A DNA stretch of 64,000 bases from Treponema socranskii subsp. buccale (GTDB taxonomy: Bacteria > Spirochaetota > Spirochaetia > Treponematales > Treponemataceae). The position numbers and the translations under genes are program-made. The stretch covers positions 2,232,001 through 2,296,000 of the forward strand of contig NZ_CP054258.1 of the NCBI RefSeq assembly GCF_024181585.1. The letters are read 5' to 3'. Shown here piece after piece: positions 35,222 through 43,323 of this stretch. Numbering within the stretch: position 1 is the stretch's first letter; every line of letters starts with the position of its first letter. The notes beneath the pieces were generated by a model that had not been told where the DNA came from, searched no databases, and saw only the letters and a list, made by a program, of their open reading frames with translations.

Positions 35222-35914
35222 ATGAAATTTTTAATTATATCCGATCTGCACGGGAATATTTCCGCACTTGAAAAGCTCGACGGAGAGTTTAAGGCGGCGG
35301 ACGCGGTTTTGTTCGGAGGAGACTTTGCCGCATTCAATCACACGGAAACGGGTCTGCCCGCCCTTGAAGCGCTGTGCAAAAAGCACGATGTTATTTTTTC
35401 CGTCATCGGAAATTGCGACGAACCGGAATTTTTGAAAGAACTCGAAAAACGGGACGTCAGCGTCGAAAACACGCTCGCGTACTTGGGCGGCGTCTGCATT
35501 GCGGGAAGCGGCGGCGGAAGCAAATTTACCGGCACGACGCCGAACGAGCGGACGGAAGAAGAGCTCCTCTCGGATTTTTCCGTCGTCGAACACGCTTCCG
35601 GCGGTACCGACAAAAAAGGCGCTTGGAGCAATCTCATCCTCATCTCGCACAATCCGCCGAAAGACACGAAATGCGATGCGGTAAATCCCGCTTTGCACGC
35701 GGGTTCGCAAAAGTTCCGCGAGCTTATAGAACGCCTTTCGCCGCTCGCAGTCGTTACCGGGCACATCCACGAAGGTGCTGCAATCGATACGATCGGATCT
35801 ACGACGATAATCAATCCCGGAGCGCTTCTCGACGGAAAATACGCCGTTATGGAAACGGCCGAAAAAGACGGAGCGATGCGCATCGTTTTTGCGGAGCTTC
35901 GAACGCTCGACTGA
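35222..35914 (+). CDS. Calcineurin-like metallophosphoesterase (YfcE/MJ0936 type)
   Basis: The 230-residue cytoplasmic protein has the full di-metal motif set: ISDLHGN near 6-12, FGGDFA, GNCDEPE, and TGHIHEGAA near 180. It would hydrolyse phosphodiesters or phosphomonoesters; substrate is unknown. GGGGGAA precedes the ATG. It is monocistronic and divergent from the chemoreceptor gene. Confidence 0.88.
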   Translation: MKFLIISDLHGNISALEKLDGEFKAADAVLFGGDFAAFNHTETGLPALEALCKKHDVIFSVIGNCDEPEFLKELEKRDVSVENTLAYLGGVCIAGSGGGSKFTGTTPNERTEEELLSDFSVVEHASGGTDKKGAWSNLILISHNPPKDTKCDAVNPALHAGSQKFRELIERLSPLAVVTGHIHEGAAIDTIGSTTIINPGALLDGKYAVMETAEKDGAMRIVFAELRTLD

Positions 35915-36082
35915 AAGCAAAACGGTACTCGATTAAAACACCGGCAAAAGACGATCGACGGAAAAAGAGCGAGACAGACAGTCGCTCGGCTTGTTCGGTG
36001 CAGTTGCCGTTCTTTCGAAAGCCGCCCGCGCGGTGCAATCAACAACTCCGCTCCGAAGCGCCGATTATTAAAACTTCCGTAC

Positions 36083-36113
36083 AATAAAAAAGGCTGTCCG
36101 AACGGACAGCCCC
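36083..36113 (-). terminator. Terminator of the outer-membrane barrel gene
   Basis: GGCTGTCCG (36092-36100) pairs perfectly with CGGACAGCC (36103-36111); on the minus strand the hairpin is followed by a T-run. It lies 24 bases after the stop of the minus-strand gene. Confidence 0.85.
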
Positions 36114-36136
36114 TTTGAAACGGAGTACGTCGTTTT

Positions 36137-37510
36137 TTAGAACTTGACGGCTATCAAAACGCCGAAGTTGTGAATGAGAAGTTGGTTCATCGTATTCAAA
36201 ATCGATATACCGTTGCCTTCAAGTAACTTCGAGCCGAAAGCATCGAATACATTTCCGAGCAGGTTCCAATACACATCAGCCGTTACGTTTTTGGAAAAAT
36301 ACCACGTAAAGCCTGAAGAAAGTTTTACCTTGCCGGTTTGATTATCGAATTTCCATTCTGTGGCTCCCGAAGAAGAAGTAACCGAACCGTTCGACGAATT
36401 GCGCGTTTCATTTCTAGTGAATGTCCAACCGATTGAAGGTGAGTATTCCTTAGTCGCCGAATCGTAGTCTGCCATTATAAAACTCGCACCCGCATTAAAG
36501 CGGAATTTCGCAGGCACGATAAAATACGACATACCCAATTCAAGATCGGGCATAAAAAAGAGCGTCGTCTTGTGATTTCTGTTAGTGTTATATGTCTTCG
36601 TACCTGACGATTCACTGTAGTTAGAGTCCGACTCAAATCTCAGCGCCATATTCACACCGGAACCCATTTTAAAGGCGAATCTCGCATCGGGTTCGAACGT
36701 GAGCTCCCAGCGGGGTTCGAGCGCAATCTTATTATTCGCCTGTCCGAAAGTTTTCGTATTGACGCCCAGAGCTGCGGTATCTATGGGAAAGAATGTCCAA
36801 TCGGTGTCGAGGGCGAGGGCGGCGTTTTGCGTTACGGCTCCTTTTTTGTAAAAGTCGAACGATACGCCCGCGTCTATGTCGAGTATGGTATAACCCTTAT
36901 CGGTAAGAGTCGTGATCTTGCCGTCATTTTTTGTTTCGTCTTTATCCGCCTTGGAACGCAGACCGAGCGCCGCCGACGTTTTAAAGAGTTTTTCCCCTGC
37001 GGGGATGTTCATACCGGCTCTGATCGTCGTATCCAATTCAAATTTATTGGCGGTCGTTTCTATTGCACCGCTTTTTTCATATTTGTTGCCGGCGTTCGGT
37101 TTGAATCTGACGTCGGCGAGGAAACCCAAATTGTTTATACCGAAAATCACTTTTCCGTGAGCTTCACGATCATTATCAGCAGTCGGATCTTTTGTGTTAT
37201 TATTAATATTTCCGCCGGAATCTGTCTTAGAAGTCCAGCCCACGCTGCCGCCGAACCATGCACCCATATAAAACGGATCGAACATGCGCGAAAGCCCCAA
37301 TTCTATATTGCTTTTTCCCGTCTGTCCGTATCCGAGATAGCCGAACATATTTTTCGGCTGGACGTTTTGCCAGTCGTTTACGCTCATAAAATCGTCGACG
37401 TCGTTTCCGAAAAGGTTCGCCGTGCTGATCTTCATCATGGACGTTTGAGCAAATGCAAATCCCGCCGTCATGAAAACGGCACCGATAAGAATCTTTTTCA
37501 GCAATTTCAT
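36137..37510 (-). CDS. Outer-membrane beta-barrel protein, unknown function
   Basis: The 457-residue product has a signal peptide (MKLLKKILIGAVFMTAGFAFAQ) and alternates polar and hydrophobic residues through many strands, ending GVLIAVKF with a C-terminal phenylalanine as in BAM-inserted barrels. It starts the mature part with ISTANLFGNDVDDFMSV and carries repeated FDPFYMGAWF and FRFNAGASF-like strands. No catalytic motif is seen; a channel or surface role is likely. The ATG at 37510 has AGGAG upstream; the open frame extends 58 codons further but without support. Confidence 0.8.
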   Translation of the reverse strand: MKLLKKILIGAVFMTAGFAFAQTSMMKISTANLFGNDVDDFMSVNDWQNVQPKNMFGYLGYGQTGKSNIELGLSRMFDPFYMGAWFGGSVGWTSKTDSGGNINNNTKDPTADNDREAHGKVIFGINNLGFLADVRFKPNAGNKYEKSGAIETTANKFELDTTIRAGMNIPAGEKLFKTSAALGLRSKADKDETKNDGKITTLTDKGYTILDIDAGVSFDFYKKGAVTQNAALALDTDWTFFPIDTAALGVNTKTFGQANNKIALEPRWELTFEPDARFAFKMGSGVNMALRFESDSNYSESSGTKTYNTNRNHKTTLFFMPDLELGMSYFIVPAKFRFNAGASFIMADYDSATKEYSPSIGWTFTRNETRNSSNGSVTSSSGATEWKFDNQTGKVKLSSGFTWYFSKNVTADVYWNLLGNVFDAFGSKLLEGNGISILNTMNQLLIHNFGVLIAVKF

Positions 37511-37746
37511 CTTTACTCCTTTTTGCGCTTTCGCTGCAAAACTTATGAATTTATCCGGCGGACAGTTTTCACGCCGAACATTAGCATAAGTATATGCCCC
37601 GAAAACGGATATTGTCAAGAACAAAAAAGTGAAAGCGAAAAACCTCAAGGGAGACGGAAAAGTTACATAAAATTGCAAAAACATCTGCGAAAAACGCCGA
37701 TTTTTTACACTTGCAGGCCGAACCGAAAGCGTCGTTTTAAAAACCT

Positions 37747-38709
37747 TTATTCGCTTCCGGCGATGCGGAATCCCATGTAATTATACGCTTCGTTCGGATC
37801 GAATGCGTAGCGGTCGCCCGCGTTGATAAAGGGCGTGTATTCCGAAACGCTTCCGCCGCGGCTTACGCGCTTTGAACCGTATGCGGGGCCGGCATAGGGG
37901 GCTCCCTTTTTTTGCTCCGTGTAATCGGCAAACCAATCCCAACAGAATTCGAGTACGTTGCCGCTCATATCGTATATGCCCGCTCCGTTTGCATTTCCCG
38001 AACCGGGAGCAGGCGGCGCTTCCGGCGTAAATACCGTGCCTGCCGTTCCGACGATCCGAGTAGCATCCGCATTGCCGGAGTCCCATGCGACAAGCGACGC
38101 GTCATCTCTCCCTTCACCCCCCGTTTCGCCGCTCGCCTTATCGCCTCGCTGTATGCCGCTTTTCGTTATGCGGGCGGCGTACTCCCATTCGGCTTCCGTC
38201 GGCAGCCTATAACCGTCGGCATTCCAGTCGCATTCGGACAGGTCGCACGAAGCGGTATCGGTCGAATCGCGCAGCACTTTCCCTTTATACGAATAGCACG
38301 GCGTTTTATTTTCGATTTCGCTGAGCGCATTGCACCACACGATCGCATCGTACCAATTTATCGCCGTAACCGGAAAATATTTATCTTCGTCCGTCGGCTC
38401 GCCGCCGCGTCTGCCTTCCGAGCCGCCCTGTCCGGGGTTTGCGAAAACATAGCCTCGCCCTTCCGCGTCTATACGCACGGCGTACCAAAGCGCGTATGTC
38501 GTTTCGAATTTATTGATTTTAAACGGCAAAACGGTACGGGCGGCCGTATAGGTTTGACTGTTTTCTCCGATGATGAAAGTACGGGCGGCGTTTCCGTCGG
38601 CCGGCCGCGTCATATCGATGCCGCCGAATGTATCGCTTCCACCTTTCGCGCAGAGCGGAAACGCGGTACAAAAAATTACTGAAATCAGTACGATAGCATA
38701 TTTTTTCAT
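37747..38709 (-). CDS. Secreted SUMF1/FGE-sulfatase-fold protein
   Basis: The 320-residue product has a signal peptide (MKKYAIVLISVIFCTAFPLCA) and the formylglycine-generating-enzyme fold: FKINKFETTYALWYAV, PVTAINWYDAIVWCNALSE, YRLPTEAEWEYAARITK, YDMSGNVLEFCWDWF, SRGGSVSEY and YMGFRIA. Most bacterial members of this fold with signal peptides are not proven enzymes and the catalytic cysteine pair of FGE is not evident. Ribosome site GGAGAA precedes the ATG. Its upstream region has a degraded copy of the element A hairpin (38755-38795). Confidence 0.87.
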   Translation of the reverse strand: MKKYAIVLISVIFCTAFPLCAKGGSDTFGGIDMTRPADGNAARTFIIGENSQTYTAARTVLPFKINKFETTYALWYAVRIDAEGRGYVFANPGQGGSEGRRGGEPTDEDKYFPVTAINWYDAIVWCNALSEIENKTPCYSYKGKVLRDSTDTASCDLSECDWNADGYRLPTEAEWEYAARITKSGIQRGDKASGETGGEGRDDASLVAWDSGNADATRIVGTAGTVFTPEAPPAPGSGNANGAGIYDMSGNVLEFCWDWFADYTEQKKGAPYAGPAYGSKRVSRGGSVSEYTPFINAGDRYAFDPNEAYNYMGFRIAGSE

Positions 38710-38754
38710 AAGTTCTCCAAAAGAAAACGCTCAAGCGATTTTTGCATCCCACCT

Positions 38755-38795
38755 CAGCGACGACGATATTTCGGACGGCGTTTTTTTATCATATC
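38755..38795 (-). promoter_or_regulatory. Degraded element A hairpin upstream of the FGE-fold gene
   Basis: On the minus strand ATGATAAAAAAACGCC is followed by GTCCGAAATATCGTC and GTCGCT, matching the 5-prime arm and conserved loop of the uraA, rbsB and glyA hairpins, but the 3-prime T-rich arm is lost. Confidence 0.5.
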
Positions 38796-38956
38796 TTCTC
38801 GTTATTAAAATATAAAAAATTACGAAAGGTTTCAACGCGAAATCGCTGCGGCCGTATGCGTCTGCCGGCAAGTGCGGAGACAACATATACGATCACGGCT
38901 CGATCAAGCACGAATCACCGAATGAACCTGCAGGCCGAGCGCGGATGCGGTGCCGA

Positions 38957-39907
38957 TTATTTTTTTATCGACGTGCGGTCGCGGAGCATGAGCGCGGTAA
39001 TGATCGTTGTGATGATGCAGCCGCCTGAAATGACGAACATGCCGATCCATCCGCTGCTTGAAAACGGCAGCGGTACGTTCATGCCGAAAAAGCTCGTGAT
39101 AAACGTCGGCACCATGAGCACGAGGTTGATAACGGTGAGGCGTTTCATACTGACATTCAAATTGTTTGAGATGACCGACGTAAACGTATCCATAAGACCC
39201 GCGAGGATATTGTTGTAGGTTTCGGCCATACCGATCGCCTGCTTGTTGTCGATGTCGACATCGTCGAGCCAATCGTAATCGTCTTCGTCGAGATTTAATA
39301 ATTTCGTTCGGCGCAGTTTTTGCAGCAAAAGCTGATTGCTTGTAAGAGACGTCGTAAAATATTCGAGAGACTTTTGCAAATTGAGAAGCTTTACGATTTC
39401 TTTGTTTTCGATCGGTCCCTGCAGTTCGCGCTGCATGGCGGTCGTCTGACGGTTTATCTCTTTGAGATAGCGCAAAAACGTCGTGTCGGCGCGGCTCATC
39501 AGTTTGATGATAAAAGCCGGAAAATCGTCGAGCGAGATTCCCTTTACTTGTCCCGACGCGATACCGCCGAGCATGTCGCAGCTTGAAGAGCAGATCGTAA
39601 TGATCGTATTTCCTTCGATGACGATGCCGAGAGGAATCGTATAAAAAGGCACTTCGGCGGCAGGATCGTACATAGGCATGCGTATGATGATGAGTACGTA
39701 CGAGTCTCCCTCTTCGATGCGCGAAAGTTCGTCGGGGTCGAGAACATCGACGATGTGATCGTAGTCTATGCCGCAGCTCTTTTCGAGAAGTGAAGCGTCG
39801 ATGCTCGAAACGTTGCGGGCATCGACCCATGTGCGGTTTTCGGTGTTCAATCGTTTTCCGGGGACGCGGATGAATTGTCCGTTTTTTTGCTGCCAATAAG
39901 AAATCAT
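38957..39907 (-). CDS. corA: CorA-family magnesium/divalent cation channel
   Basis: The 316-residue protein has a soluble N-terminal domain, a long helix (about 160-240) and two C-terminal membrane spans with the signature GMN at the first span end (TSFFGMNVPLPF). The preceding residue is Phe rather than the usual Tyr. It ends with a short basic tail (RDRTSIKK). It mediates uptake of Mg2+ and possibly Co2+ or Ni2+ through the cytoplasmic membrane. The ATG at 39907 is chosen over an in-frame upstream start at 39964 because a promoter overlaps that upstream part. Divergent from the cassette region. Confidence 0.92.
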   Translation of the reverse strand: MISYWQQKNGQFIRVPGKRLNTENRTWVDARNVSSIDASLLEKSCGIDYDHIVDVLDPDELSRIEEGDSYVLIIIRMPMYDPAAEVPFYTIPLGIVIEGNTIITICSSSCDMLGGIASGQVKGISLDDFPAFIIKLMSRADTTFLRYLKEINRQTTAMQRELQGPIENKEIVKLLNLQKSLEYFTTSLTSNQLLLQKLRRTKLLNLDEDDYDWLDDVDIDNKQAIGMAETYNNILAGLMDTFTSVISNNLNVSMKRLTVINLVLMVPTFITSFFGMNVPLPFSSSGWIGMFVISGGCIITTIITALMLRDRTSIKK

Positions 39908-39917
39908 CGCGGGTGAA

Positions 39918-39946
39918 ATCTTAGCAGAAAAAAGCGCAAAGCGCAA
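39918..39946 (-). promoter_or_regulatory. Promoter of corA, near-leaderless
   Basis: On the minus strand TTGCGC (39941-39946), 17-base spacer, TAAGAT (39918-39923); the ATG begins 11 bases after the -10. No Shine-Dalgarno site is seen. A GCGC-rich palindrome overlaps the -35. Confidence 0.5.
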
Positions 39947-40009
39947 TGAACGAAAATGCAGCAATATAAAATGTTGTCTTTTCGGGTGATGCTGTGATAT
40001 AGTAATATG

Positions 40010-40582
40010 ATGACAATAAAAGAATTTGAGAATACATATTGGTACATGAGTGAACTCAAAGCATTGGCGAAATCGCTTAAAATACCTGTTGATTCAAAAA
40101 TACGAAAAGATCAACTTGAGGCGTTGATTATTCAATTTTTGAAAACCGGAACGGCGAATAAAAAAAATAGCTATCGGAGTAAAAGCCGGAATAGAGACAT
40201 ATTGAATAATCATACTTATGTTGAAAATTTCAGCAACAAAAAAGAAACATGGGCATTCATACACAGTGAAATGGATAAACGAGTTCGGGGATTAAAACCG
40301 AAATCGGGTGCAAAATATTGGCTTAATCGCTGGATTGAAAATAAACTTTCTCATGGTGAGAAAATAACTTATGATGATGTTATTTGTGAATATATTCGGT
40401 TAAACCAAACTGAAGGAAGGCTTCCGCAAATTCCATCCTGTAAATTTAATAACTTTATAAGTAATTATCTGGCGAATGAAAAAAATGTAACAAGAGAAGA
40501 TGCTTTGAAAGCATGGAATAAGTTAAAAGATATGAAGGCAAAAAAAGATTATATAACGTGGAAAAAGAATAAAACTACATAA
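40010..40582 (+). CDS. SAP-domain protein of the cassette region
   Basis: The 190-residue protein starts with a SAP-like helix-extended-helix (about 18-50: ELKALAKSLKIPVDSKIRKDQLEALI) followed by a conserved C-terminal half (WAFIHSEMDKRVRGLKPKSGAKYWLNRWIEN; SCKFNNFISNYL) found in small SAP-domain proteins of unknown role; DNA binding is likely from the domain. It is basic and AT-rich, unlike neighbours. Two ATGs overlap (40007 and 40010); TATAGT at 39998-40003 puts the transcription start at the second, implying a leaderless message. An attC-like hairpin follows. Confidence 0.75.
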   Translation: MTIKEFENTYWYMSELKALAKSLKIPVDSKIRKDQLEALIIQFLKTGTANKKNSYRSKSRNRDILNNHTYVENFSNKKETWAFIHSEMDKRVRGLKPKSGAKYWLNRWIENKLSHGEKITYDDVICEYIRLNQTEGRLPQIPSCKFNNFISNYLANEKNVTREDALKAWNKLKDMKAKKDYITWKKNKTT

Positions 40583-40590
40583 AAAATTTC

Positions 40591-40645
40591 ATCCAACACC
40601 CGCTTCAACGCTGACATTGTAATGCAGGTTAAGCGAATGTGACGG
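40591..40645 (+). other. attC-like recombination site 1
   Basis: ATCCAAC (40591-40597, RYYYAAC) and GTTAAGC (40628-40634, GTTRRRY) flank a hairpin at 40601-40635: arms CGCTT/AAGCG, AAC/GTT, CTG/CAG and CATT/AATG, with single unpaired bases c, g and a only on the 5-prime arm. One-sided extrahelical bases are a hallmark of folded integron attC sites. The site is short (about 45-55 bases). Confidence 0.6.
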
Positions 40646-40671
40646 CTTACCGAATCGCGTGGGAACTAAAA

Positions 40672-41184
40672 ATGGATAACAATATTGATGAAACAAATGT
40701 AAATGAAAAAAATATCGATTACGGTAAGTTTGAAGAATCTTTTTTCGAAAATGTCAGAAAAGGGAAAAAATATCAGCATTTTCTAAACCTAAGTTCTCAA
40801 TTGGATTGTATGTTTATTCGAAGTATTTTAGCTTCAATGAAAATTCCAACCTATGTTGAAGGTGAAAATATGAATAAAATTTACGGAGGTACTGCAACTT
40901 TTATAACAACTGTTTTTAAAATAAAGTTATATATTCTGATCGATGATTACGATGAGGCATGTATAGTTGTAAAAGACTATATTAAAAATAAACTGAAATC
41001 CCTTTCTTCTCGAGAAGGGAAAGATACATATTTAAAGGCTTTTCAAATACTTTCCGCTCCTTATATAATTTCAAATTCTCAAGAAATACTCGGTATTTCA
41101 ATTATGAGTAAAAAAACAATGGACGAAAAACCCAAAGAAAATATTTTTTCTCGGATTTTTAATGCTTTATTCAAATTTATTTGA
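40672..41184 (+). CDS. DUF2007-like small protein
   Basis: A 170-residue AT-rich gene. The central part (FLNLSSQLDCMFIRSILASM, KIPTYVEGENMNKIYGG, KLYILIDDYDEACIVVKDYI) resembles DUF2007-type putative signal-transducing domains, which have a ferredoxin-like fold and unknown role. No signal peptide. The ATG at 40672 is taken rather than an in-frame GTG at 40639, which would start inside the recombination site. It is the first gene of the second cassette. Confidence 0.65.
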   Translation: MDNNIDETNVNEKNIDYGKFEESFFENVRKGKKYQHFLNLSSQLDCMFIRSILASMKIPTYVEGENMNKIYGGTATFITTVFKIKLYILIDDYDEACIVVKDYIKNKLKSLSSREGKDTYLKAFQILSAPYIISNSQEILGISIMSKKTMDEKPKENIFSRIFNALFKFI

Positions 41185-41216
41185 CAGTACGTATAAATTG
41201 CGTTATTCTATACGTA
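41181..41216 (+). promoter_or_regulatory. Promoter and palindromic operator of the toxin-antitoxin pair
   Basis: TTGACA (41181-41186), 17-base spacer, TATTCT (41204-41209). The perfect 8-base arms TACGTATA (41188-41195) and TATACGTA (41209-41216) span the promoter, the expected layout of an autoregulated toxin-antitoxin operator. GAGG is the ribosome site for the antitoxin. Confidence 0.7.
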
Positions 41217-41227
41217 ATGAGGCTCAT

Positions 41228-41467
41228 ATGGATGCAAAATTAACTTTAAGCATGGACAGTTCCGTTATTTCTTCAATGAAGGGATATGCTTCCGAAAATA
41301 ATTCCAGCATATCAAAGATTGTTGAATCATTTTTCAGAAATTTGCTTTCTTCTCAATCGAAGAATAAAAAAATATCTCCGCTGGTTCAAGAATTAAGCGG
41401 AATAATACCTGTTGAAAAAAATGACAAAGCCGATTATATAAACTACTTGGAAGCAAAGTATGAGTAA
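41228..41467 (+). CDS. Antitoxin, ribbon-helix-helix-like (DUF6364 type)
   Basis: The 79-residue protein begins MDAKLTLSMDSSVISSMKGYA, then SKIVESFFRNLL, the pattern of short RHH antitoxins that pair with PIN toxins: a beta strand with alternating residues (KLTLSMD) and two helices for DNA binding, followed by a toxin-binding tail (PLVQELSGIIPVE). It overlaps the toxin start by eight bases. It would neutralise the toxin and repress the operon through the palindrome upstream. AT-rich like the other cassette genes. Confidence 0.8.
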   Translation: MDAKLTLSMDSSVISSMKGYASENNSSISKIVESFFRNLLSSQSKNKKISPLVQELSGIIPVEKNDKADYINYLEAKYE

Positions 41468-41885
41468 AGTGCTTTTTGTCGATTCCGATGTCATTTTAGA
41501 TGTGCTTGAAAAGCGTGAGCGATTTTATGAATATTCCGCTCAAATTCTTTCTTTGGGTGATGAGAAGAAGGTAAAGCTTGTTACAACTTCTTTAGCGTTT
41601 GCGAATATTTATTACTTGCTTCGTAAGCATTTAGGGATTGAAAAGGCAAAAGAAAATCTAAGGAAACTCAGGATTATTGTAGACGTGATTTCCGTGAATG
41701 CAAAGGAAGTCGATTTGGCTTTAAATTCAGAGCTTTCAGATTTTGAAGACGCGTTGCAATATTTTACGGCATTGGACGGCAAGATAGAATTTATAATCAC
41801 AAGAAATGTTCGCGACTATAAGAATCCAAAATTGATTGTGCAGACTCCTCAGCAATATATAGAGGGGCTTAATAACAAAAAATAA
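41460..41885 (+). CDS. PIN-domain toxin (VapC type ribonuclease)
   Basis: The 141-residue protein has the PIN fold with acidic residues in order: LFVDSDVILDVL at the N-terminus (Asp8 and Asp10/13), Glu-bearing middle, SDFEDALQYFTAL near 95-107 and FIITRNVRDYK near 116-126. PIN toxins cleave tRNA or rRNA in the cytoplasm. Its ATG lies in the antitoxin stop region, showing translational coupling. Part of the second cassette, whose attC-like site begins three bases after the stop. Confidence 0.85.
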   Translation: MSKVLFVDSDVILDVLEKRERFYEYSAQILSLGDEKKVKLVTTSLAFANIYYLLRKHLGIEKAKENLRKLRIIVDVISVNAKEVDLALNSELSDFEDALQYFTALDGKIEFIITRNVRDYKNPKLIVQTPQQYIEGLNNKK

Positions 41886-41887
41886 AA

Positions 41888-41948
41888 CCTGACAATGCTT
41901 TGCAGTCGACAAATGGGACGGTGCCCGGTTGCAGATTAAGCGTTAGTT
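41888..41948 (+). other. attC-like recombination site 2
   Basis: Arms CTGAC..GCTT..TGCAG and the 3-prime TTGCA..AAGC..GTTAG pair with an extra AAT on the 5-prime side; it contains GCAGTCGAC, near the GCAGCCGAC of site 3 and of classical attC sites, and ends GTTAGTTAG. Length about 60 bases is typical of integron attC. Confidence 0.65.
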
Positions 41949-41986
41949 AGACGGGCGCCCGCACAGCGGTGCAAGGAAAGTAAACA

Positions 41987-42883
41987 ATGAAAAAAATATT
42001 TTGTATATTATTTTTATTCTCAGCTATAGCAAGTTCAATTTTTGCAGATAAAAATCGTTTTTATGAAAATGGAAAAGTAATTGATACAATGTATGTTGAT
42101 TCTGAGGATGGATTAAAGGTTCGTGATTATCCATCTTTAAAATCCAACAGACTTTGCGGATTAATACATCGTCTTCCTGTAAAAGTTGTCGCAATCGGAA
42201 AAGAAGAAACAATTGATGGAATTACAGCTCCATGGGTAGAAATTCTGATTCCTTGCTATGAATGGAAAAGTGATAAAGCCGAATACGGGTGGGCTTTTGG
42301 CGGTTATCTGTCATCAAAACAGCCTGATTTTGTCCCTCCAAAAAATGCAGCTGAATTACAACAGTATTTATCATCTGTGGAATATTGGGATGAATATGAA
42401 AACAATAAAACAAACTATTATGTATTTAGTTTTAACCTTCTAAATGGAAGCTTCTGGCACGGTGGTGAAGGTTCTGGCATAGGCGAAGGTGGTAATTGGA
42501 AGACTCTTTCAAAAAATAAAGTTTACTTTCATACAAGTTATGTTATGGAATATGAGGAAGACAGTTCTTGGGAACTGGTTTTTAAGTTTGAAAAAGATGG
42601 TTCATTTAATTATTCTTCCGGAAAAAGTATCAATTATTGTTACCCGAGATTTAGCAAAAAAAATTGGTCGCTATATTCTGTTACAAGTAAAGGAAATTAC
42701 ATAACTTATTATGCCGGAATTAAAGATTGGAGTCCTTATAATGTTAGATCGATCGAAGAAATAATTATGGAAGCTATAAGCTGGGGAATATCAGCAGATG
42801 GAACTTCTTACGAGAAAAATTATCATAAATATTGGAATCCAATAATGGCAGAACATCAGAAAAAAGCCGATGCTATGAAATGA
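41987..42883 (+). CDS. Secreted SH3-domain cassette protein
   Basis: The 298-residue protein has a signal peptide (MKKIFCILFLFSAIASSIFA) and a bacterial SH3 domain at about 35-105 (MYVDSEDGLKVRDYPSLKSN; LPVKVVAIGKEETIDG; WVEILIPCYEW; YGWAFGGYLSSKQPDF). The C-terminal 180 residues are not recognised; they contain an aromatic, beta-rich stretch (GGEGSGIGEGGNW). SH3 modules of this kind bind cell-wall or protein ligands outside the membrane. Low GC. Ribosome site AAGGAAAG. Between two attC-like sites, so a single-gene cassette. Confidence 0.8.
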   Translation: MKKIFCILFLFSAIASSIFADKNRFYENGKVIDTMYVDSEDGLKVRDYPSLKSNRLCGLIHRLPVKVVAIGKEETIDGITAPWVEILIPCYEWKSDKAEYGWAFGGYLSSKQPDFVPPKNAAELQQYLSSVEYWDEYENNKTNYYVFSFNLLNGSFWHGGEGSGIGEGGNWKTLSKNKVYFHTSYVMEYEEDSSWELVFKFEKDGSFNYSSGKSINYCYPRFSKKNWSLYSVTSKGNYITYYAGIKDWSPYNVRSIEEIIMEAISWGISADGTSYEKNYHKYWNPIMAEHQKKADAMK

Positions 42884-42887
42884 AGTC

Positions 42888-42952
42888 GCATAACATGAGG
42901 TTCGCAGCCGACAACGGGGCAAGCCGATTTGCGGTACAAACCTTTGTTAGAA
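42888..42952 (+). other. attC-like recombination site 3
   Basis: GCATAAC (42888-42894) and GTTAGAA (42946-42952) bound a 65-base imperfect palindrome with TAACA/TGTTA, AGGTT/AACCT and CGCA/TGCG arms separated by unpaired bases, and the internal GCAGCCGAC typical of integron attC. This is the clearest of the three sites. Confidence 0.75.
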
Positions 42953-43323
42953 TGTTATAACATCTAATATGATAAATTCAAAAAGACATTAAGAATAATT
43001 TTATTCATAAAAAGGATTATTAAATAATGGCATAATACCGTTTTCAAAGCAATCAGGCTTCAAAGATTTCCCTAAAATAATTGATGACAATGATGACGTT
43101 ATTTATTATGTATCAATTGCTTTTTGTAAATGGAAACATTTAAAGATATGACAGTATTCGTTTTTTCCGACCCTGTAAAAAAGCGTGTAAACGGCACGGT
43201 TTAAATAAAAACGGACACCGTCGGAAAATTCAGGGCAATGATACCCTATTAAGTCGGCACAATTGAAAGGAAGAAGTTCATTGCCGTCGTAAATTCCGAT
43301 GATGCCGTTTGAAGCTTCGTATT
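42953..43323. pseudogene. Gene remnants after the cassette array
   Basis: No intact gene is present. On the minus strand a frame without a start runs from about 43330 to a stop at 43106-43108 and reads YEASNGIIGIYDGNELLPF and later FYLNRAVYTLFYRVGKNEY, natural-looking protein sequence of about 75 residues. On the plus strand a frame with FKDFPKIIDDNDDVIYYV ends at a TGA near 43150. One or both are relics of lost genes. I do not recognise either. Confidence 0.45.

Noticed and set aside
37511-37684. Extended start of the outer-membrane barrel protein
   Set aside because: A clear ribosome site and signal peptide begin at 37510; the upstream codons have no ribosome site and would hide the signal peptide.
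38957-43323. Integron integrase or phage integrase near the cassettes
   Set aside because: No tyrosine recombinase frame is present on either strand between corA and the binding-protein gene.
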